64,000 nucleotides of DNA from CBDDBH01 sp965225625 (GCA_965225625.1 CBDDBH010000014.1:1-64000), one strand, 5' to 3'; counted from the stretch's first letter, positions 1 through 9,346 are shown. A program made the numbers and translations. Notes: generated by a model not told the origin, from the letters alone.

Positions 1-3
1 TCG

Positions 4-459
4 GTGCCGGTCAGTCTGAGTCGCTATCATCGGATCGCCGACATCGAGTTCATGAAGTCCATAGACGGCCACATGAAACGTTGGGCCGCTCTTAGTATGG
101 CGGGCATTCGTCTGCTGTCCGAGTGGGCGCACAACAATAAGCGGGAGCCGACACCCGAATTCCGTGATATCTGCTCGCTGGAGCACATCGTGGCCATTCA
201 ACACGATCTGCTTGCACATGAGACACGCACCGATGAGCAGGTGCGCGAGTTGCTCGACAGACATCTAGGTCTGTTGGAGACGACGGTCGTGGAATACCAC
301 AAATTACTGGTGGACGACGCCGGCGACGATGCGGTTAATCCTTACGCACTAAGCGGCATGCCCGTCGATGCGTTCCCGAGTGTTGAACACATTGGCAGCG
401 CCAACGGGGTTGAAATCGCGAACAACATTCGACGATTGTGGTTCGCCTCTCAGCCGTAG
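4..459 (+). CDS. Hypothetical protein, possibly 5'-partial
   Basis: This reading frame is open to the left edge, so the gene may begin outside the window; the first usable start seen is a GTG at position 4. The visible 151 residues are mostly helical and charged, with no signal peptide or membrane segment, and I recognise no family. It ends at a clear stop 83 bases before the converging MtfA-type gene. An internal ATG opening MKSIDGHMKRW is another possible start. No function is proposed. Confidence 0.5.
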   Translation: MPVSLSRYHRIADIEFMKSIDGHMKRWAALSMAGIRLLSEWAHNNKREPTPEFRDICSLEHIVAIQHDLLAHETRTDEQVRELLDRHLGLLETTVVEYHKLLVDDAGDDAVNPYALSGMPVDAFPSVEHIGSANGVEIANNIRRLWFASQP

Positions 460-542
460 AGTCGTAGACTGCTCTTCGTGCATACACAGCCTGTTGCGGA
501 CACGATGTGGTCAATTTCTGCGAGCGAGCTTCATCGCTTGCT

Positions 543-1382
543 TTAATTCCAGTCTGCTGGACTCACTCGATAAAATTTCCGAAGTTCCTCGTACAGCGCA
601 GGATGTTCGGATCTGAGTGAATCGGGTTGTTCGAAAAAGGTTTCCGTCACAACCGCAAAAAATTCGCCTGGATCCTGGGCACCGTAGTCATCGATGAGTG
701 ACCGCACGCCCGCATCCGCGCGCTTTTGTAAGCGCTCAAATTCCTCGCCTAATACGCGTGACCAAGTACGATAAGCGGCATCGGCAAGCACCGGGGTGCC
801 GTTGATGTTTCCTGACTCGTGATCGAGCTGGTGTGCAAATTCGTGTAGAACGACGTTTTCTCCGTCGTCGGGATTGTCGCTTCCCGCCACGACATGATTC
901 CACGCTACGATCACTTTCCCGTCCGACCATGATTCGCCACTGAGTACCCGCTCCGCTGTACTGTGTACACCGGCTGCGTCGATGTCATTGCGGGCGACAA
1001 CAAACTCCGCCGGGTACACCAACACAACGCGCAGATCCGCGTAATAATCAGTCGCCCGATTCAGCAGTAACAGTGACGCCTGGGCCGCAATGGTGACTCG
1101 TATTTCGTCGTCTACCGTAAGACCCTTGCAGCCAATAAATTCTTTCTCTGCCAAAAATACCAAGATATGACCCTGCAATTGTGACCGCAGTGCGGCTGGC
1201 AACTTTCGATAAATCGGCACACGCCTTTCGAGTATGGCCAGCCAGGCATTAGGAAACGGGCCCTGCCGTACAAGTTGCCAACGGCGGCGTCGCAACAGCG
1301 GTTGCCCGATCACCCAGGCTGCAGCGATTACTGCACTAATTGCCAGGGCGATGGCCAGTGGTGACATATCAGTTGCTGCCAA
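543..1382 (-). CDS. mtfA: MtfA-type zinc-dependent peptidase, membrane-anchored
   Basis: The 279-residue product carries the zinc-peptidase motif HEFAHQLD at about residues 180-187, followed by a conserved acidic segment (FFAVVTETFFEQP), as in the MtfA/M90 family. In E. coli, MtfA binds the Mlc repressor and has peptidase activity. Here an N-terminal hydrophobic segment (about residues 8-27) followed by RRRR suggests an inner-membrane anchor with the catalytic domain in the cytoplasm. The track start is TTG; an ATG five codons later (position 1367) is equally plausible. No Mlc/ptsG partner is nearby, so the physiological target is unknown. Confidence 0.85.
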   Translation of the reverse strand: MAATDMSPLAIALAISAVIAAAWVIGQPLLRRRRWQLVRQGPFPNAWLAILERRVPIYRKLPAALRSQLQGHILVFLAEKEFIGCKGLTVDDEIRVTIAAQASLLLLNRATDYYADLRVVLVYPAEFVVARNDIDAAGVHSTAERVLSGESWSDGKVIVAWNHVVAGSDNPDDGENVVLHEFAHQLDHESGNINGTPVLADAAYRTWSRVLGEEFERLQKRADAGVRSLIDDYGAQDPGEFFAVVTETFFEQPDSLRSEHPALYEELRKFYRVSPADWN

Positions 1383-1462
1383 ATCTGTTCACGTTTGCGC
1401 TCAGAACTTTTTGCGCTCGTGTAGAATTCAGCGCCAATTGGTCTGCAGCCGGAGTGCGCGCT

Positions 1463-1843
1463 ATGAAATCGCCGAAGTCGATGACAAAAGCGGAATTAAT
1501 CAAACTCGTTGAAGAGCAAAGCCGCAAACTCCACATCTTGCAGATGGAAGTCACCTTTTTAACTTTTGCAGTGATGCACAACAACTATTTCTTCAACAAA
1601 CCCGGCACTGATGATCACTCTCAGGATGCGTTCGACGGAGCACGCACGTTTGCGCGGACGGTTTACCTCAACTCACTTTCGGAAAACAGAGAACTGCGGC
1701 CGCGGGAATGTGCAAGCTTTGTCCGCGAACTCATCGCTAAGGAACCCCAGCGATTCGGCCTGGATAAGCCGCCATCGGTCACACGCATCGCTTCGTGGAT
1801 CAAAGGTCTGGCGCCGGCAGCGGCCGGCGCGCGGCAGCGTTAG
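1463..1843 (+). CDS. Hypothetical protein, 126 aa
   Basis: I place the start at the ATG at 1463 because GGAG lies eight bases upstream (1451-1454); the frame extends further up only as antisense to mtfA. The N-terminus (MTKAELIKLVEEQSRKLHIL) looks like a short coiled coil, followed by a soluble domain ending in a proline- and alanine-rich tail. There is no signal peptide. It runs divergently from mtfA and overlaps the stop of the converging PilZ gene by four bases. I recognise no family. Confidence 0.6.
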   Translation: MKSPKSMTKAELIKLVEEQSRKLHILQMEVTFLTFAVMHNNYFFNKPGTDDHSQDAFDGARTFARTVYLNSLSENRELRPRECASFVRELIAKEPQRFGLDKPPSVTRIASWIKGLAPAAAGARQR

Positions 1844-2580
1844 GTTTTAGGGGCGGAATCCATACTCGCCATGTAATTCAGGATTTCCTCTGCGTAGCCA
1901 TCGTAGTCTTTGGACTCGTTGGGATCGAACTTAACTCCCAGGTAATGACGTTGTTGTGAAGCTCGCGGTGACGCACGCGCGCCCCCAGCGCCAGGGGTTT
2001 CGGGTTGGTTGGGCAGAGTTACAAAAAGCTTCACGAATTCGGTGTCCGACAAATCCTCATCCAGGTCTTCACTGGTGCGTATTGCAGCACCGGTTAGTGA
2101 TAAGTCTTTCAATCCTACGTGATAGCGAACCATGTCGTTGAATTGCGGCGGGAACTCGAGTTCGATGCCGACATTGTCCCCGGCATGATCTGGGTTTATT
2201 CGATAGGCTTCGCGGCGATTAAACAAGCTGTGAAGATCCTGCGATAGCTCACCGAGCAAGTCGTCACCGCGGTCGAAACGAAAGCTGCACTTCAACTCGT
2301 CATCGTCGGTTGTACTAATGGCAACCACAGATGCCTCGATTGTTATGGGTTCGGACTTACCTGGAATGTTTACCCGCAAACGCACGGTACTCCCCGACTC
2401 CATCTGCGGGATCCCGTCTTTCGGAAACAACGCCGCCGCACCGTTGATTGTGACGTTGACCACGCGCTCGGCAATCAATGTCTGTTCATCGATAACCATG
2501 GCTATGGTGAGCCCACCGGACGCCTCAGGCTCGACCCTGTACACCGCGCGGCGGTCATCGTGGTTGTCAGTATTATTCAT
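1840..2580 (-). CDS. PilZ-domain protein, two PilZ-like modules
   Basis: The 246-residue soluble protein has two modules each starting with an R-R-x-x-Y-R motif (RRAVYRVEP near residue 10 and NRREAYRINP near residue 126). The second is followed by DLSLTGAAI, matching the (D/N)xSxxG motif that completes a cyclic-di-GMP site in PilZ domains. The first module has only VNVTINGAAA at the equivalent place, so it may be degenerate. Proteins of this layout resemble YcgR-like c-di-GMP receptors. The acidic C-terminal half holds a proline/glycine-rich linker. Downstream partners are not evident. Confidence 0.8.
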   Translation of the reverse strand: MNNTDNHDDRRAVYRVEPEASGGLTIAMVIDEQTLIAERVVNVTINGAAALFPKDGIPQMESGSTVRLRVNIPGKSEPITIEASVVAISTTDDDELKCSFRFDRGDDLLGELSQDLHSLFNRREAYRINPDHAGDNVGIELEFPPQFNDMVRYHVGLKDLSLTGAAIRTSEDLDEDLSDTEFVKLFVTLPNQPETPGAGGARASPRASQQRHYLGVKFDPNESKDYDGYAEEILNYMASMDSAPKT

Positions 2581-2650
2581 GTTAGTTTCTCTGCTTTTCC
2601 GTGTTTACTACCCGGAGCCCGTCGTTAGTTATCGGCTGCGATTCGCGCAA

Positions 2651-3227
2651 CTAAATAATGCGTTCTAACACGTCGACATCAGCTTTATCGAAATACCGGT
2701 GCTTCGCCGCTCCAGCTATATGAACAAGTACCAGTATAACGAGCGATATCGAGAGCAACTCATGCAAGTCTCTCACTTTTAGCGCGATATCACGATTCGC
2801 GCCGAGAAACTCGGGTACGCTGAACAAGCCGAATACGCTTACCGGCCGGTCGGCGAAATCAGACATGATAATCCCAGCCATGGGGATTGCCAGCATCAGC
2901 GCATACATTCAAGATCGCCACGATCCGGGTTAACAGCTTTTCCCACGACTGCAGTGCGGCCGGCAGCGTCGGCGGGCGGCTATACAGCGTCCATCCGATA
3001 CGCAGCAGAACCAGGAAGCCGACAGCTTTGTGTGTGCCGGTAAGTTCGCCGCGTAACGGATCGGCGCGATCCAGACCGGTCATGAAAATACCGACCCCAA
3101 CCATAGCGAAGATCATCAAGGTCATAAGCCAATGCAGGATTTTGGAAAGGCGGCCATAGGCCTCTGGCGTGTTTCGCCACATGGCGATGTATCCGTTGGC
3201 GGAATTGGATTCTACACAATACCCCAC
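2651..3227 (-). pseudogene. Cytochrome b561, frameshifted
   Basis: Two minus-strand frames together make one cytochrome b561 of about 180 residues. The upstream frame (from 3227, or the ATG at 3182) holds helix 1 with LHW and helix 2 with THKAVGFLVLL. The downstream frame (from about 2908) holds MYALMLAIPMAG, DLHELLSISL and VHIAGAAKHRY, which supply the later haem-ligand histidines. The junction near 2908-2912 reads as one extra base after the codons for R-I-V-A-I-L. It is either a real disruption of this di-haem inner-membrane electron carrier or a sequencing indel. The usual histidine at the start of helix 3 is also not seen. Confidence 0.8.
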
Positions 3228-3297
3228 GTCGACTGGTGACGGTAGCCGGACTCACTGTTTACGGGATCAAGCGGGGGACAAATTTCGTGTTGAGCTG

Positions 3298-4371
3298 CTA
3301 CAGATTATTCATGACCAGCGCAATCACGATGACTTGCGGCACCGTAATCAAGGGTAGAAACAGTGCGATCTTCCACGATTTCGTCGTTTCTTTCAGTACC
3401 ATGATTTCCGTGTAGTCGGTCGAAACACCGGTCATCAAGAATGCAAAACTATTGCCCGGCGCCTGCGCGCGAACCAGGAGATCGGCGGCCACCGGTACCG
3501 TGCCTTCCGAACAGACTTCCATGATGGTCGCTGCAATCAGCGTCAGGCCCAAGCCCACCAACGTCGGACCGAAGAAAGTCTGAAACTGCTCTGGTGCAAA
3601 CAACACGCGGATGGCCGCCGCGATCACGACGCCAAACAGCATCCAACGCATGACCATGCGTGAGCCTTTGACGCCGTCCCAGAGCAAGCGGGCAACCAAG
3701 CCCGGGGTAATTCGCACCCCCGCAAGCCCGCGCTTGGCCTCGGTGAAGAAGTCGAAGCCTTCCGGTATCTCGGGCGCATTGACGTTTGCCGGCAACGTTC
3801 CCCTGGCGACCAGGAAATCGAATATAACGCCGGCAACAAACGCGATCGCCATCGACGTGAGTAGAAAGGTAAGCATCCATTGCCATCCTACCAACGCCCA
3901 CAAGATCAACGTCAGCGATAGAGAATTCCAGGGACTGGCGATCAGAAAAGCCATCACCTGGCCAAGACTTGCGCCGCGCTCGTACAAACGCGCGCCGACG
4001 ATCAATATTCCGTGACTGCACAGATCGAGCAAAACCCCTGCAATCATCGCGCGCGCCACACCTCTCACGGTGCCGCCGGGACCTAGAACTGCGATCACAA
4101 ACTCCCGAGGAACCACCCCAAGCAAACCGATAAAGACGATCGCCGCGAGCACACCCCATATCATGGTGTTGATCAAATCGAATATAGAAAATGCGAACTC
4201 GGCAAGTACAGTGCCTTGAAGTTGCGGCACACCCAGATGCAGCACATATGCGACTAACACAACACTGCCCATGCTCGTCAGCAGCAGGTCGATACGGCGG
4301 CGTTCGCTATGGCAAGCGCCGGCCGTCGGCGTTTTTGCACCTGCGCGTTCAGGGGAACAATGATCAGTCAT
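3298..4371 (-). CDS. Permease, DUF318/ArsP-type
   Basis: This 357-residue integral membrane protein has eight to ten predicted helices and two inverted signature segments, LCSHGILIVGARLYERG and EVCSEGTVPVAADLL. These correspond to the paired CS-x-G motifs of the DUF318 permease family, which includes ArsP-type and other metal/metalloid exporters. The central soluble loop (about residues 195-225) is charged. Its own promoter has the 20-bp spacer and dyad typical of MerR-controlled genes, so it is probably induced by the substrate sensed by the MerR-family protein at 8922-9326. The exported ion cannot be read from the sequence. Confidence 0.8.
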   Translation of the reverse strand: MTDHCSPERAGAKTPTAGACHSERRRIDLLLTSMGSVVLVAYVLHLGVPQLQGTVLAEFAFSIFDLINTMIWGVLAAIVFIGLLGVVPREFVIAVLGPGGTVRGVARAMIAGVLLDLCSHGILIVGARLYERGASLGQVMAFLIASPWNSLSLTLILWALVGWQWMLTFLLTSMAIAFVAGVIFDFLVARGTLPANVNAPEIPEGFDFFTEAKRGLAGVRITPGLVARLLWDGVKGSRMVMRWMLFGVVIAAAIRVLFAPEQFQTFFGPTLVGLGLTLIAATIMEVCSEGTVPVAADLLVRAQAPGNSFAFLMTGVSTDYTEIMVLKETTKSWKIALFLPLITVPQVIVIALVMNNL

Positions 4372-4400
4372 GGCCTTTATCTCATTTGAGATGCCTAGTA

Positions 4401-4432
4401 ACTGTACACCCCGGAGGGCGCTACAGGGTCAA
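4401..4432 (-). promoter_or_regulatory. MerR-type promoter of the permease gene
   Basis: Reading leftward, TTGACC (4432-4427) and TACAGT (4406-4401) are separated by exactly 20 bases. The spacer carries an imperfect dyad with outer arms ACCC and GGGT. Over-long 19-20 bp spacers with a central dyad are the hallmark of promoters twisted open by MerR-family activators. The -35 and first dyad arm (TTGACCCT) are identical to those of the operator in front of the MerR-family gene at 8922. Transcription would start about 25 bases before the permease ATG. Confidence 0.75.
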
Positions 4433-4497
4433 GCGGAGATAGGGGATCTACAGTTAGTCGGGTAAGATTGTAAGGCGTAAATGCCCGCCCTAAGCAG

Positions 4498-5607
4498 ATG
4501 AAACTCTTTGATATTACCCGCAATATTGTGCGCCTGGGCACGCTCGGATGCTTGTGCTTCCTAAATGCTGGCCTGGGGGCAGAAGAAACCGCTACTCCCG
4601 TCACCATTTCGGTCGCGGAAATTGCGCCGGTATTTCAGGAAATCCCGCTCAATGGCACGGTTACGGCGCGCCGAGTCTCCAAACTGTCGCCCAGAGTCGA
4701 CGGCCTGGTTGACGAAGTATTGGTCGATGAGGGCGACTCGATCGAGGCCGGCGCGGTGCTGCTTCGTCTTGATCAAGTGCTTGCGGATATCGAATCGTCG
4801 CGTGCCCATGCCGCATTGGAAGAAGCGCGAGCGCGTTATAAAGAGGCTATTCGGCAACGTGACGAGGCAGCAGATCTCGTCGCCAAGAAACATATCGCCT
4901 CAACTGCTTATGAAAAATCGATTGCCGAGGTCGAGATTAACGCGGCCGCTGTCAAAAGGCTCGAAGCCGAACATCGCAGGCAACGTGAACTAGTCAAGCG
5001 GCATTCAATCCGCGCACCCTTCGCCGGCGTCATCGGCCGCAAGCTGGTGGAAATAGGCCAATGGGTAGAAACCGGCAGCGCCGTGTTCGAACTGGTCGAG
5101 ATCGACGTGCTGCGCATCGAGGTGCCCGTTCCACAGTTTTATTTTGGCGCGGTAGCACTCGGTACGCCGGCTGCAGTTCGTTTCGACGCCCTGCCGGGAC
5201 AGATTTTCGAAGCGGCGGTGACGATGAAGATTCCGGTCAGCAACACAACCGCTCGCACGTTTCCCATTCGCATAGAGATGGATAATAAATCTCGTCTAAA
5301 AGCGCCTGGGATGTCCGCGCGCGTGTCGCTATTGTTGCAGGAGGAAACGCACACGGCAGCGTTGCAATTGCCCCGCGATGCCGTGGTGCGCAAACCCGAT
5401 GGCTCGCAAACAGTTTGGGTGGTAAGCGAGGAAAACGGAGTACTCAGTGCCGTGCCCGTGATCGTCGAAGTTGGCCGTGCGGCTCGCGGCAAAGTCGAGA
5501 TCGTGAGTGGCGCGCTCAACCCGGGAGATCGCGTGGTCATTAATGGCAACGAAATACTCAGACCCGGTCAACACATACGTATCATCGAAGCCCCTGGCGC
5601 CAGTTAA
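4498..5607 (+). CDS. RND efflux periplasmic adaptor subunit
   Basis: The 369-residue protein begins with a signal-type segment ending near GLGAEE. It has a split biotinyl-lipoyl domain (SPRVDGLVDEVLVDEGDSI and IRAPFAGVIGRKLVEIGQ) around a coiled-coil hairpin (about residues 95-165), then beta-barrel and membrane-proximal domains ending ILRPGQHIRI. This is the HlyD/AcrA membrane-fusion architecture. It lies 27 bases ahead of the RND pump gene and the two are surely co-transcribed. No outer-membrane channel gene is adjacent, so a TolC encoded elsewhere is expected. The substrate is not deducible. Confidence 0.93.
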   Translation: MKLFDITRNIVRLGTLGCLCFLNAGLGAEETATPVTISVAEIAPVFQEIPLNGTVTARRVSKLSPRVDGLVDEVLVDEGDSIEAGAVLLRLDQVLADIESSRAHAALEEARARYKEAIRQRDEAADLVAKKHIASTAYEKSIAEVEINAAAVKRLEAEHRRQRELVKRHSIRAPFAGVIGRKLVEIGQWVETGSAVFELVEIDVLRIEVPVPQFYFGAVALGTPAAVRFDALPGQIFEAAVTMKIPVSNTTARTFPIRIEMDNKSRLKAPGMSARVSLLLQEETHTAALQLPRDAVVRKPDGSQTVWVVSEENGVLSAVPVIVEVGRAARGKVEIVSGALNPGDRVVINGNEILRPGQHIRIIEAPGAS

Positions 5608-5634
5608 TCTCGCCGTCTTTACGATCGGCCGTCC

Positions 5635-8600
5635 ATGTTCGAATTTGCGCTAAAGAATCCAATCGTCCTCAGTGTTGCGATGTTGATTATCTGCCTGTTC
5701 GGGCTGGTCGCGGTATTTCGCGTTCCCGTGCAGATGATCCCTGATATCGACGCTCGGGTTATCACGGTTGAGACGCGCTGGCCAGGCGCCACCCCGCAGG
5801 ACGTCGAGAAGGAAATCGTGATCGAGCAGGAGGACTACCTGCGCAATATCCCACGGCTGGAGCGCATGATTTCACGGGCCACGACCGGACGCGCTCAAAT
5901 CGAGCTCGAGTTCCCACACGGCATCGACTTGAACGAAGCACTTATTCGGGTCAATAACGCGCTTACCCAGGTTCCTGCGTATCCGGAAAACGTCGATGAG
6001 CCCAGGCTGGTCACAACGTCTCTGTCTGATAACCCGTTCATGTTCTACCGGGTAATGCCGGTAGCCGGGAATCCCCAGAACGTCGACATAGTGGGCATGC
6101 GTGACTACATCGATGACCACGTGCGCACTCAGCTGGAACGGGTGCCTGGCGTCTCCGAGGTAGAAATGTATGGTGGCGCCGAACGGCAGATCAAAGTGTT
6201 TGTCGACCCAGGGAAGCTCGCCGAGCGACAGATATCCATCCCGCAATTGCGCGAGGCAATCCGGTCGCGAAACCGCGATGTGTCGGGTGGCGATCTGGAC
6301 AGCGGCAAACGTCGTTATCTGATCCGGACCATAGGGCGATTCGAAACTATCGAAGATATTGACGACATGGTGATTGCCCGTCGCGACAATACATCGATAC
6401 GCCTGCGCGACGTCGGTTATGCGGAATTTGACCACTTCGAAGTTCGCGTCGTATCGCTGGCGAGCGGTCGTCCGAATATCTCATTGGGAGTTCGCCGCCA
6501 GGTTGGCTCCAACGTGATCGAGGTCATGGATGGGGTTGTCGCTCGAGCCGCACAGTTGAATGAAGGGCCGCTGCGACGCGTTGGCCTGGAGATGATATTG
6601 ACGTCGGAGGACGTGCGCTATGTTAAAGACGCCGTCGGCGTGGTTCGCCAAAACCTCGTCATCGGCGCCGTGCTCGCGACCTTGGTGTTGTTTGTGTTTT
6701 TGCGCTCCTGGTCGGCGACCCTGGTCGGGGCCATTGGGCTTCCAGTATGCACAATCTCAGCGTTTCTCGGCTTGCTGCTCATGGGGCGCACCATCAACGT
6801 CATCTCGCTGGCGGGCATCGCATTTGCGATCGGCATGACGTTGGACAACAGCATCGTCGTTCTGGAGAACATCTACCGCCACCTGGGCATGGGGAAATCC
6901 CGTTCAAAGGCCTGCCTCGACGGAGTTAGGGAGGTTTGGTCGGCGGTACTCGCGTCGACGCTGACAACGATATTCGTGTTCATCCCCATCGTCTTCGTGA
7001 AACAGGAAACCGGCCAGCTTTACTCCGATATCGCCATTGCCATCTCGGCGTCAATTCTAATGTCTATGTTGATCGCCATCACCATCATTCCGGTCGCTTG
7101 CAACCGGTTCTTGGAACTCGGCGGCGTTTCAGATGCGGCCTCTAGCGGGCGTGTATACGCGCTGGGCCAGCGTTTTGGACGCGCCATTATGGCCTTTGTT
7201 ACCTGGTTGACGCAGGGCCTGGCGCGGCGTCTGGTCCTCATCGGCGTTGTTTTCACAGTTACCGTGGCAATTATCGTTGGCCTCACACCGAAAGCGGAAT
7301 ACCTACCTGAAGGCGAGGAACAAAAGATCTTCGCGTTTATGTTTGCGCCCCCGGGCTACAACATCGGCGAGATGACTGCGGCGATGCAGCGGATCAGCGC
7401 GCACTTTGTTGATCACGTGGGTGAAGATCCGCAACTGTATTCTAACGGCGACAGTGACGTACCAGCGCTCAACTCGATGGTGCAGTACGCGCGATCAACA
7501 ATGGTAATCACGATCGTGGAAGCTAAAGATCGCGCACACACCGAGGCGTTGATGAGCATTCTGTCAGAGCACCTCACCGAGATACCGGGCGTCATTACCT
7601 TTATCAGCCGCGGCTCCATTTTCGCCAGCAACTTGGGGGGATCTCGCAGCATTAACGTCGATATCAGTGGCCCAACGCTCGCACCGCTGTTCGAAGTCGG
7701 CTTCAAAGCATTTTTGAAATCCAAAGAAATATTCGAGCAACCACAAGTGCGGCCGCAACCCTCCAGCTTGGTGATGGGACAGCCGATGCTCGAAGTGCGC
7801 CCCGATTGGGAGCGGGCGGCTGAACTGGGCTTCGACGCGGATGAGTTGGGCTATATTGTTTGGGCGTTTTCCGACGGCGCTTTCGTCGACGAATTCTTTC
7901 TGGCCGACGATAAAATCGACATGTTCCTGTACAGCACGGGCGGTAGCATCCAGCGGCCGGAAGATCTCGAACACCTACTCATACATTCACCTAACGGCGG
8001 CATCATCCCGCTCAGTGCGGTGGCCGAGATACGCGAGACCGTCAACACCGAAACTATCCGGCGCGTGGACGGTGAACGAACGATCACGCTGTCGATTACG
8101 CCACCGCGTTCCATCCCTTTAGAGGTTGGCATCGAGACGGTCGAACGCGATCTCATCGAGGCAATGCAGCGCGCGGGCGATGTCGATCAATCGATTACGA
8201 TGCATGTATCGGGCGCCAGCGACCGACTGAAAGCGACGCGCCAGGCATTGGGCAGTAACTTTTTTATCGCGATTATCACGGCCTATTTGTTAATGGTGGC
8301 AATACTGTCCCACTGGGGCTATCCGCTGGTGATCATGGCGACGGTGCCGATTGGCATCAGTGGCGGAATTGTGGGCCTGTGGCTGCTGAATTTATTCGGC
8401 CGCAACCTGGACAAGCTCGGGCTGGTTCCGTTTCAGCAACCGTTCGACATGATCACCATGCTTGGGTTTCTGGTTTTGATCGGAACGGTCGTCAACAATC
8501 CGATTCTGATCGTAGAGCAAACGCTGAAGAACATGCATGAGCACGGCATGCCGGGCGCCGCCGCCGTCATCGAAGCAACGAGTTCCAGGTTACGCCCGAT

Positions 8601-8826
8601 CGTCATGTCGACCATCACCACCGTCTGCGGCTTGTCGCCATTGGTGTTGTTGGGCGGTGCCGGAACTGAACTCTACCGGGGACTGGGCGCCATCGTGCTG
8701 TTCGGCCTGCTGTTCTCGGCCATTATCACGCTGACGCTGATGCCAACCGTGTTATCGCTGATCCTGGAAATACGCGACAAGCTGATGAACAAAGTACAGC
8801 CCGAACTGACGAGCGTCGGTTCCTGA
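5635..8826 (+). CDS. RND efflux pump inner-membrane subunit
   Basis: At 1063 residues it has the full RND length, with two groups of helices and large periplasmic loops. The N-terminus (FEFALKNPIVLSVAMLIICL) is helix 1, and the proton-relay helix 4 reads GMTLDNSIVVLEN at about residues 398-410. The relay has one Asp followed by Asn, where AcrB has two Asp; this is common in the uncharacterised acriflavin-resistance-like clade. It is proton-driven and works with the adjacent adaptor. The MerR-family regulator follows after 95 bases. Drug or metal specificity is unknown; the metal-type neighbours make a toxic cation or biocide plausible. Confidence 0.93.
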   Translation: MFEFALKNPIVLSVAMLIICLFGLVAVFRVPVQMIPDIDARVITVETRWPGATPQDVEKEIVIEQEDYLRNIPRLERMISRATTGRAQIELEFPHGIDLNEALIRVNNALTQVPAYPENVDEPRLVTTSLSDNPFMFYRVMPVAGNPQNVDIVGMRDYIDDHVRTQLERVPGVSEVEMYGGAERQIKVFVDPGKLAERQISIPQLREAIRSRNRDVSGGDLDSGKRRYLIRTIGRFETIEDIDDMVIARRDNTSIRLRDVGYAEFDHFEVRVVSLASGRPNISLGVRRQVGSNVIEVMDGVVARAAQLNEGPLRRVGLEMILTSEDVRYVKDAVGVVRQNLVIGAVLATLVLFVFLRSWSATLVGAIGLPVCTISAFLGLLLMGRTINVISLAGIAFAIGMTLDNSIVVLENIYRHLGMGKSRSKACLDGVREVWSAVLASTLTTIFVFIPIVFVKQETGQLYSDIAIAISASILMSMLIAITIIPVACNRFLELGGVSDAASSGRVYALGQRFGRAIMAFVTWLTQGLARRLVLIGVVFTVTVAIIVGLTPKAEYLPEGEEQKIFAFMFAPPGYNIGEMTAAMQRISAHFVDHVGEDPQLYSNGDSDVPALNSMVQYARSTMVITIVEAKDRAHTEALMSILSEHLTEIPGVITFISRGSIFASNLGGSRSINVDISGPTLAPLFEVGFKAFLKSKEIFEQPQVRPQPSSLVMGQPMLEVRPDWERAAELGFDADELGYIVWAFSDGAFVDEFFLADDKIDMFLYSTGGSIQRPEDLEHLLIHSPNGGIIPLSAVAEIRETVNTETIRRVDGERTITLSITPPRSIPLEVGIETVERDLIEAMQRAGDVDQSITMHVSGASDRLKATRQALGSNFFIAIITAYLLMVAILSHWGYPLVIMATVPIGISGGIVGLWLLNLFGRNLDKLGLVPFQQPFDMITMLGFLVLIGTVVNNPILIVEQTLKNMHEHGMPGAAAVIEATSSRLRPIVMSTITTVCGLSPLVLLGGAGTELYRGLGAIVLFGLLFSAIITLTLMPTVLSLILEIRDKLMNKVQPELTSVGS

Positions 8827-8860
8827 TTTTCATTAAGTAACCACCCGGCGCTTTGCGGAC

Positions 8861-8892
8861 TTGACCCTATAGTTTACTGTAGGGTCTAGACT
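8861..8892 (+). promoter_or_regulatory. MerR-type promoter/operator
   Basis: TTGACC (8861-8866) and TAGACT (8887-8892) are separated by 20 bases. A 22-bp dyad (8864-8885) is centred in the spacer: arms ACCCTAtAGT and ACTgTAGGGT around TT, with a single mismatched pair. This is the classic site for a MerR-family activator, probably the product of the gene that starts at 8922, which would then be autoregulated. The arm sequence recurs as TAGACCCTA over the start codon (8914-8922), allowing a leader hairpin with 8880-8888. Confidence 0.85.
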
Positions 8893-8921
8893 TCAGTTAT
8901 ATATCCCTAGAGGTAGACCCT

Positions 8922-9326
8922 ATGCAGGCGCTATCGATTGGTCAAGTCGCTCGGCGTGCCCAGGTTGGTGTCGAAACGATTCGTTTTTACGAGCGCGAGG
9001 GTCTGGTCGCCCCGCCGCCCCGCTCGCCCAGCGGTTACCGTCAATATCAACCCGATACGATCGCCCGTCTTGGATTTATCCAGCGTGCCAAAACACTGGG
9101 GTTTTCGTTGCGTGAGATCCGCGAATTGCTGGAGTTACGCGCCGATCCGCACGCATCCAGCTGCGACGTCAAACACGCGGCTGAAACCAAGCTGGCCGAT
9201 ATCGAGTGCAAAATCAGCGATCTGCAGCGCATGCAGACGACGCTGTCAGCGCTTATCAATGAGTGTCCTGGAGAAGGCCCGATGAGCGCCTGCCCCATCG
9301 TCGATGCATTGGAGCACGAGCGCTAA
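8922..9326 (+). CDS. MerR-family heavy-metal-responsive regulator
   Basis: The 134-residue protein has the N-terminal winged helix (LSIGQVARRAQVGVETIRFY), the dimerisation helix, and three well-placed cysteines (SSCD near residue 80 and ECPGEGPMSACPI near the C-terminus). That spacing matches MerR/PbrR/ZntR-type sensors, where the cysteines bind soft or divalent metal ions across the dimer. An AGAGG Shine-Dalgarno stands eight bases before the ATG. It follows the RND pump on the same strand and its likely operator occurs both here and before the permease at 4371. The metal cannot be assigned from the sequence; Hg, Pb, Zn and Cd are all possible. Confidence 0.9.
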   Translation: MQALSIGQVARRAQVGVETIRFYEREGLVAPPPRSPSGYRQYQPDTIARLGFIQRAKTLGFSLREIRELLELRADPHASSCDVKHAAETKLADIECKISDLQRMQTTLSALINECPGEGPMSACPIVDALEHER

Positions 9327-9346
9327 AATCGCGCTGCGGTTTTACA

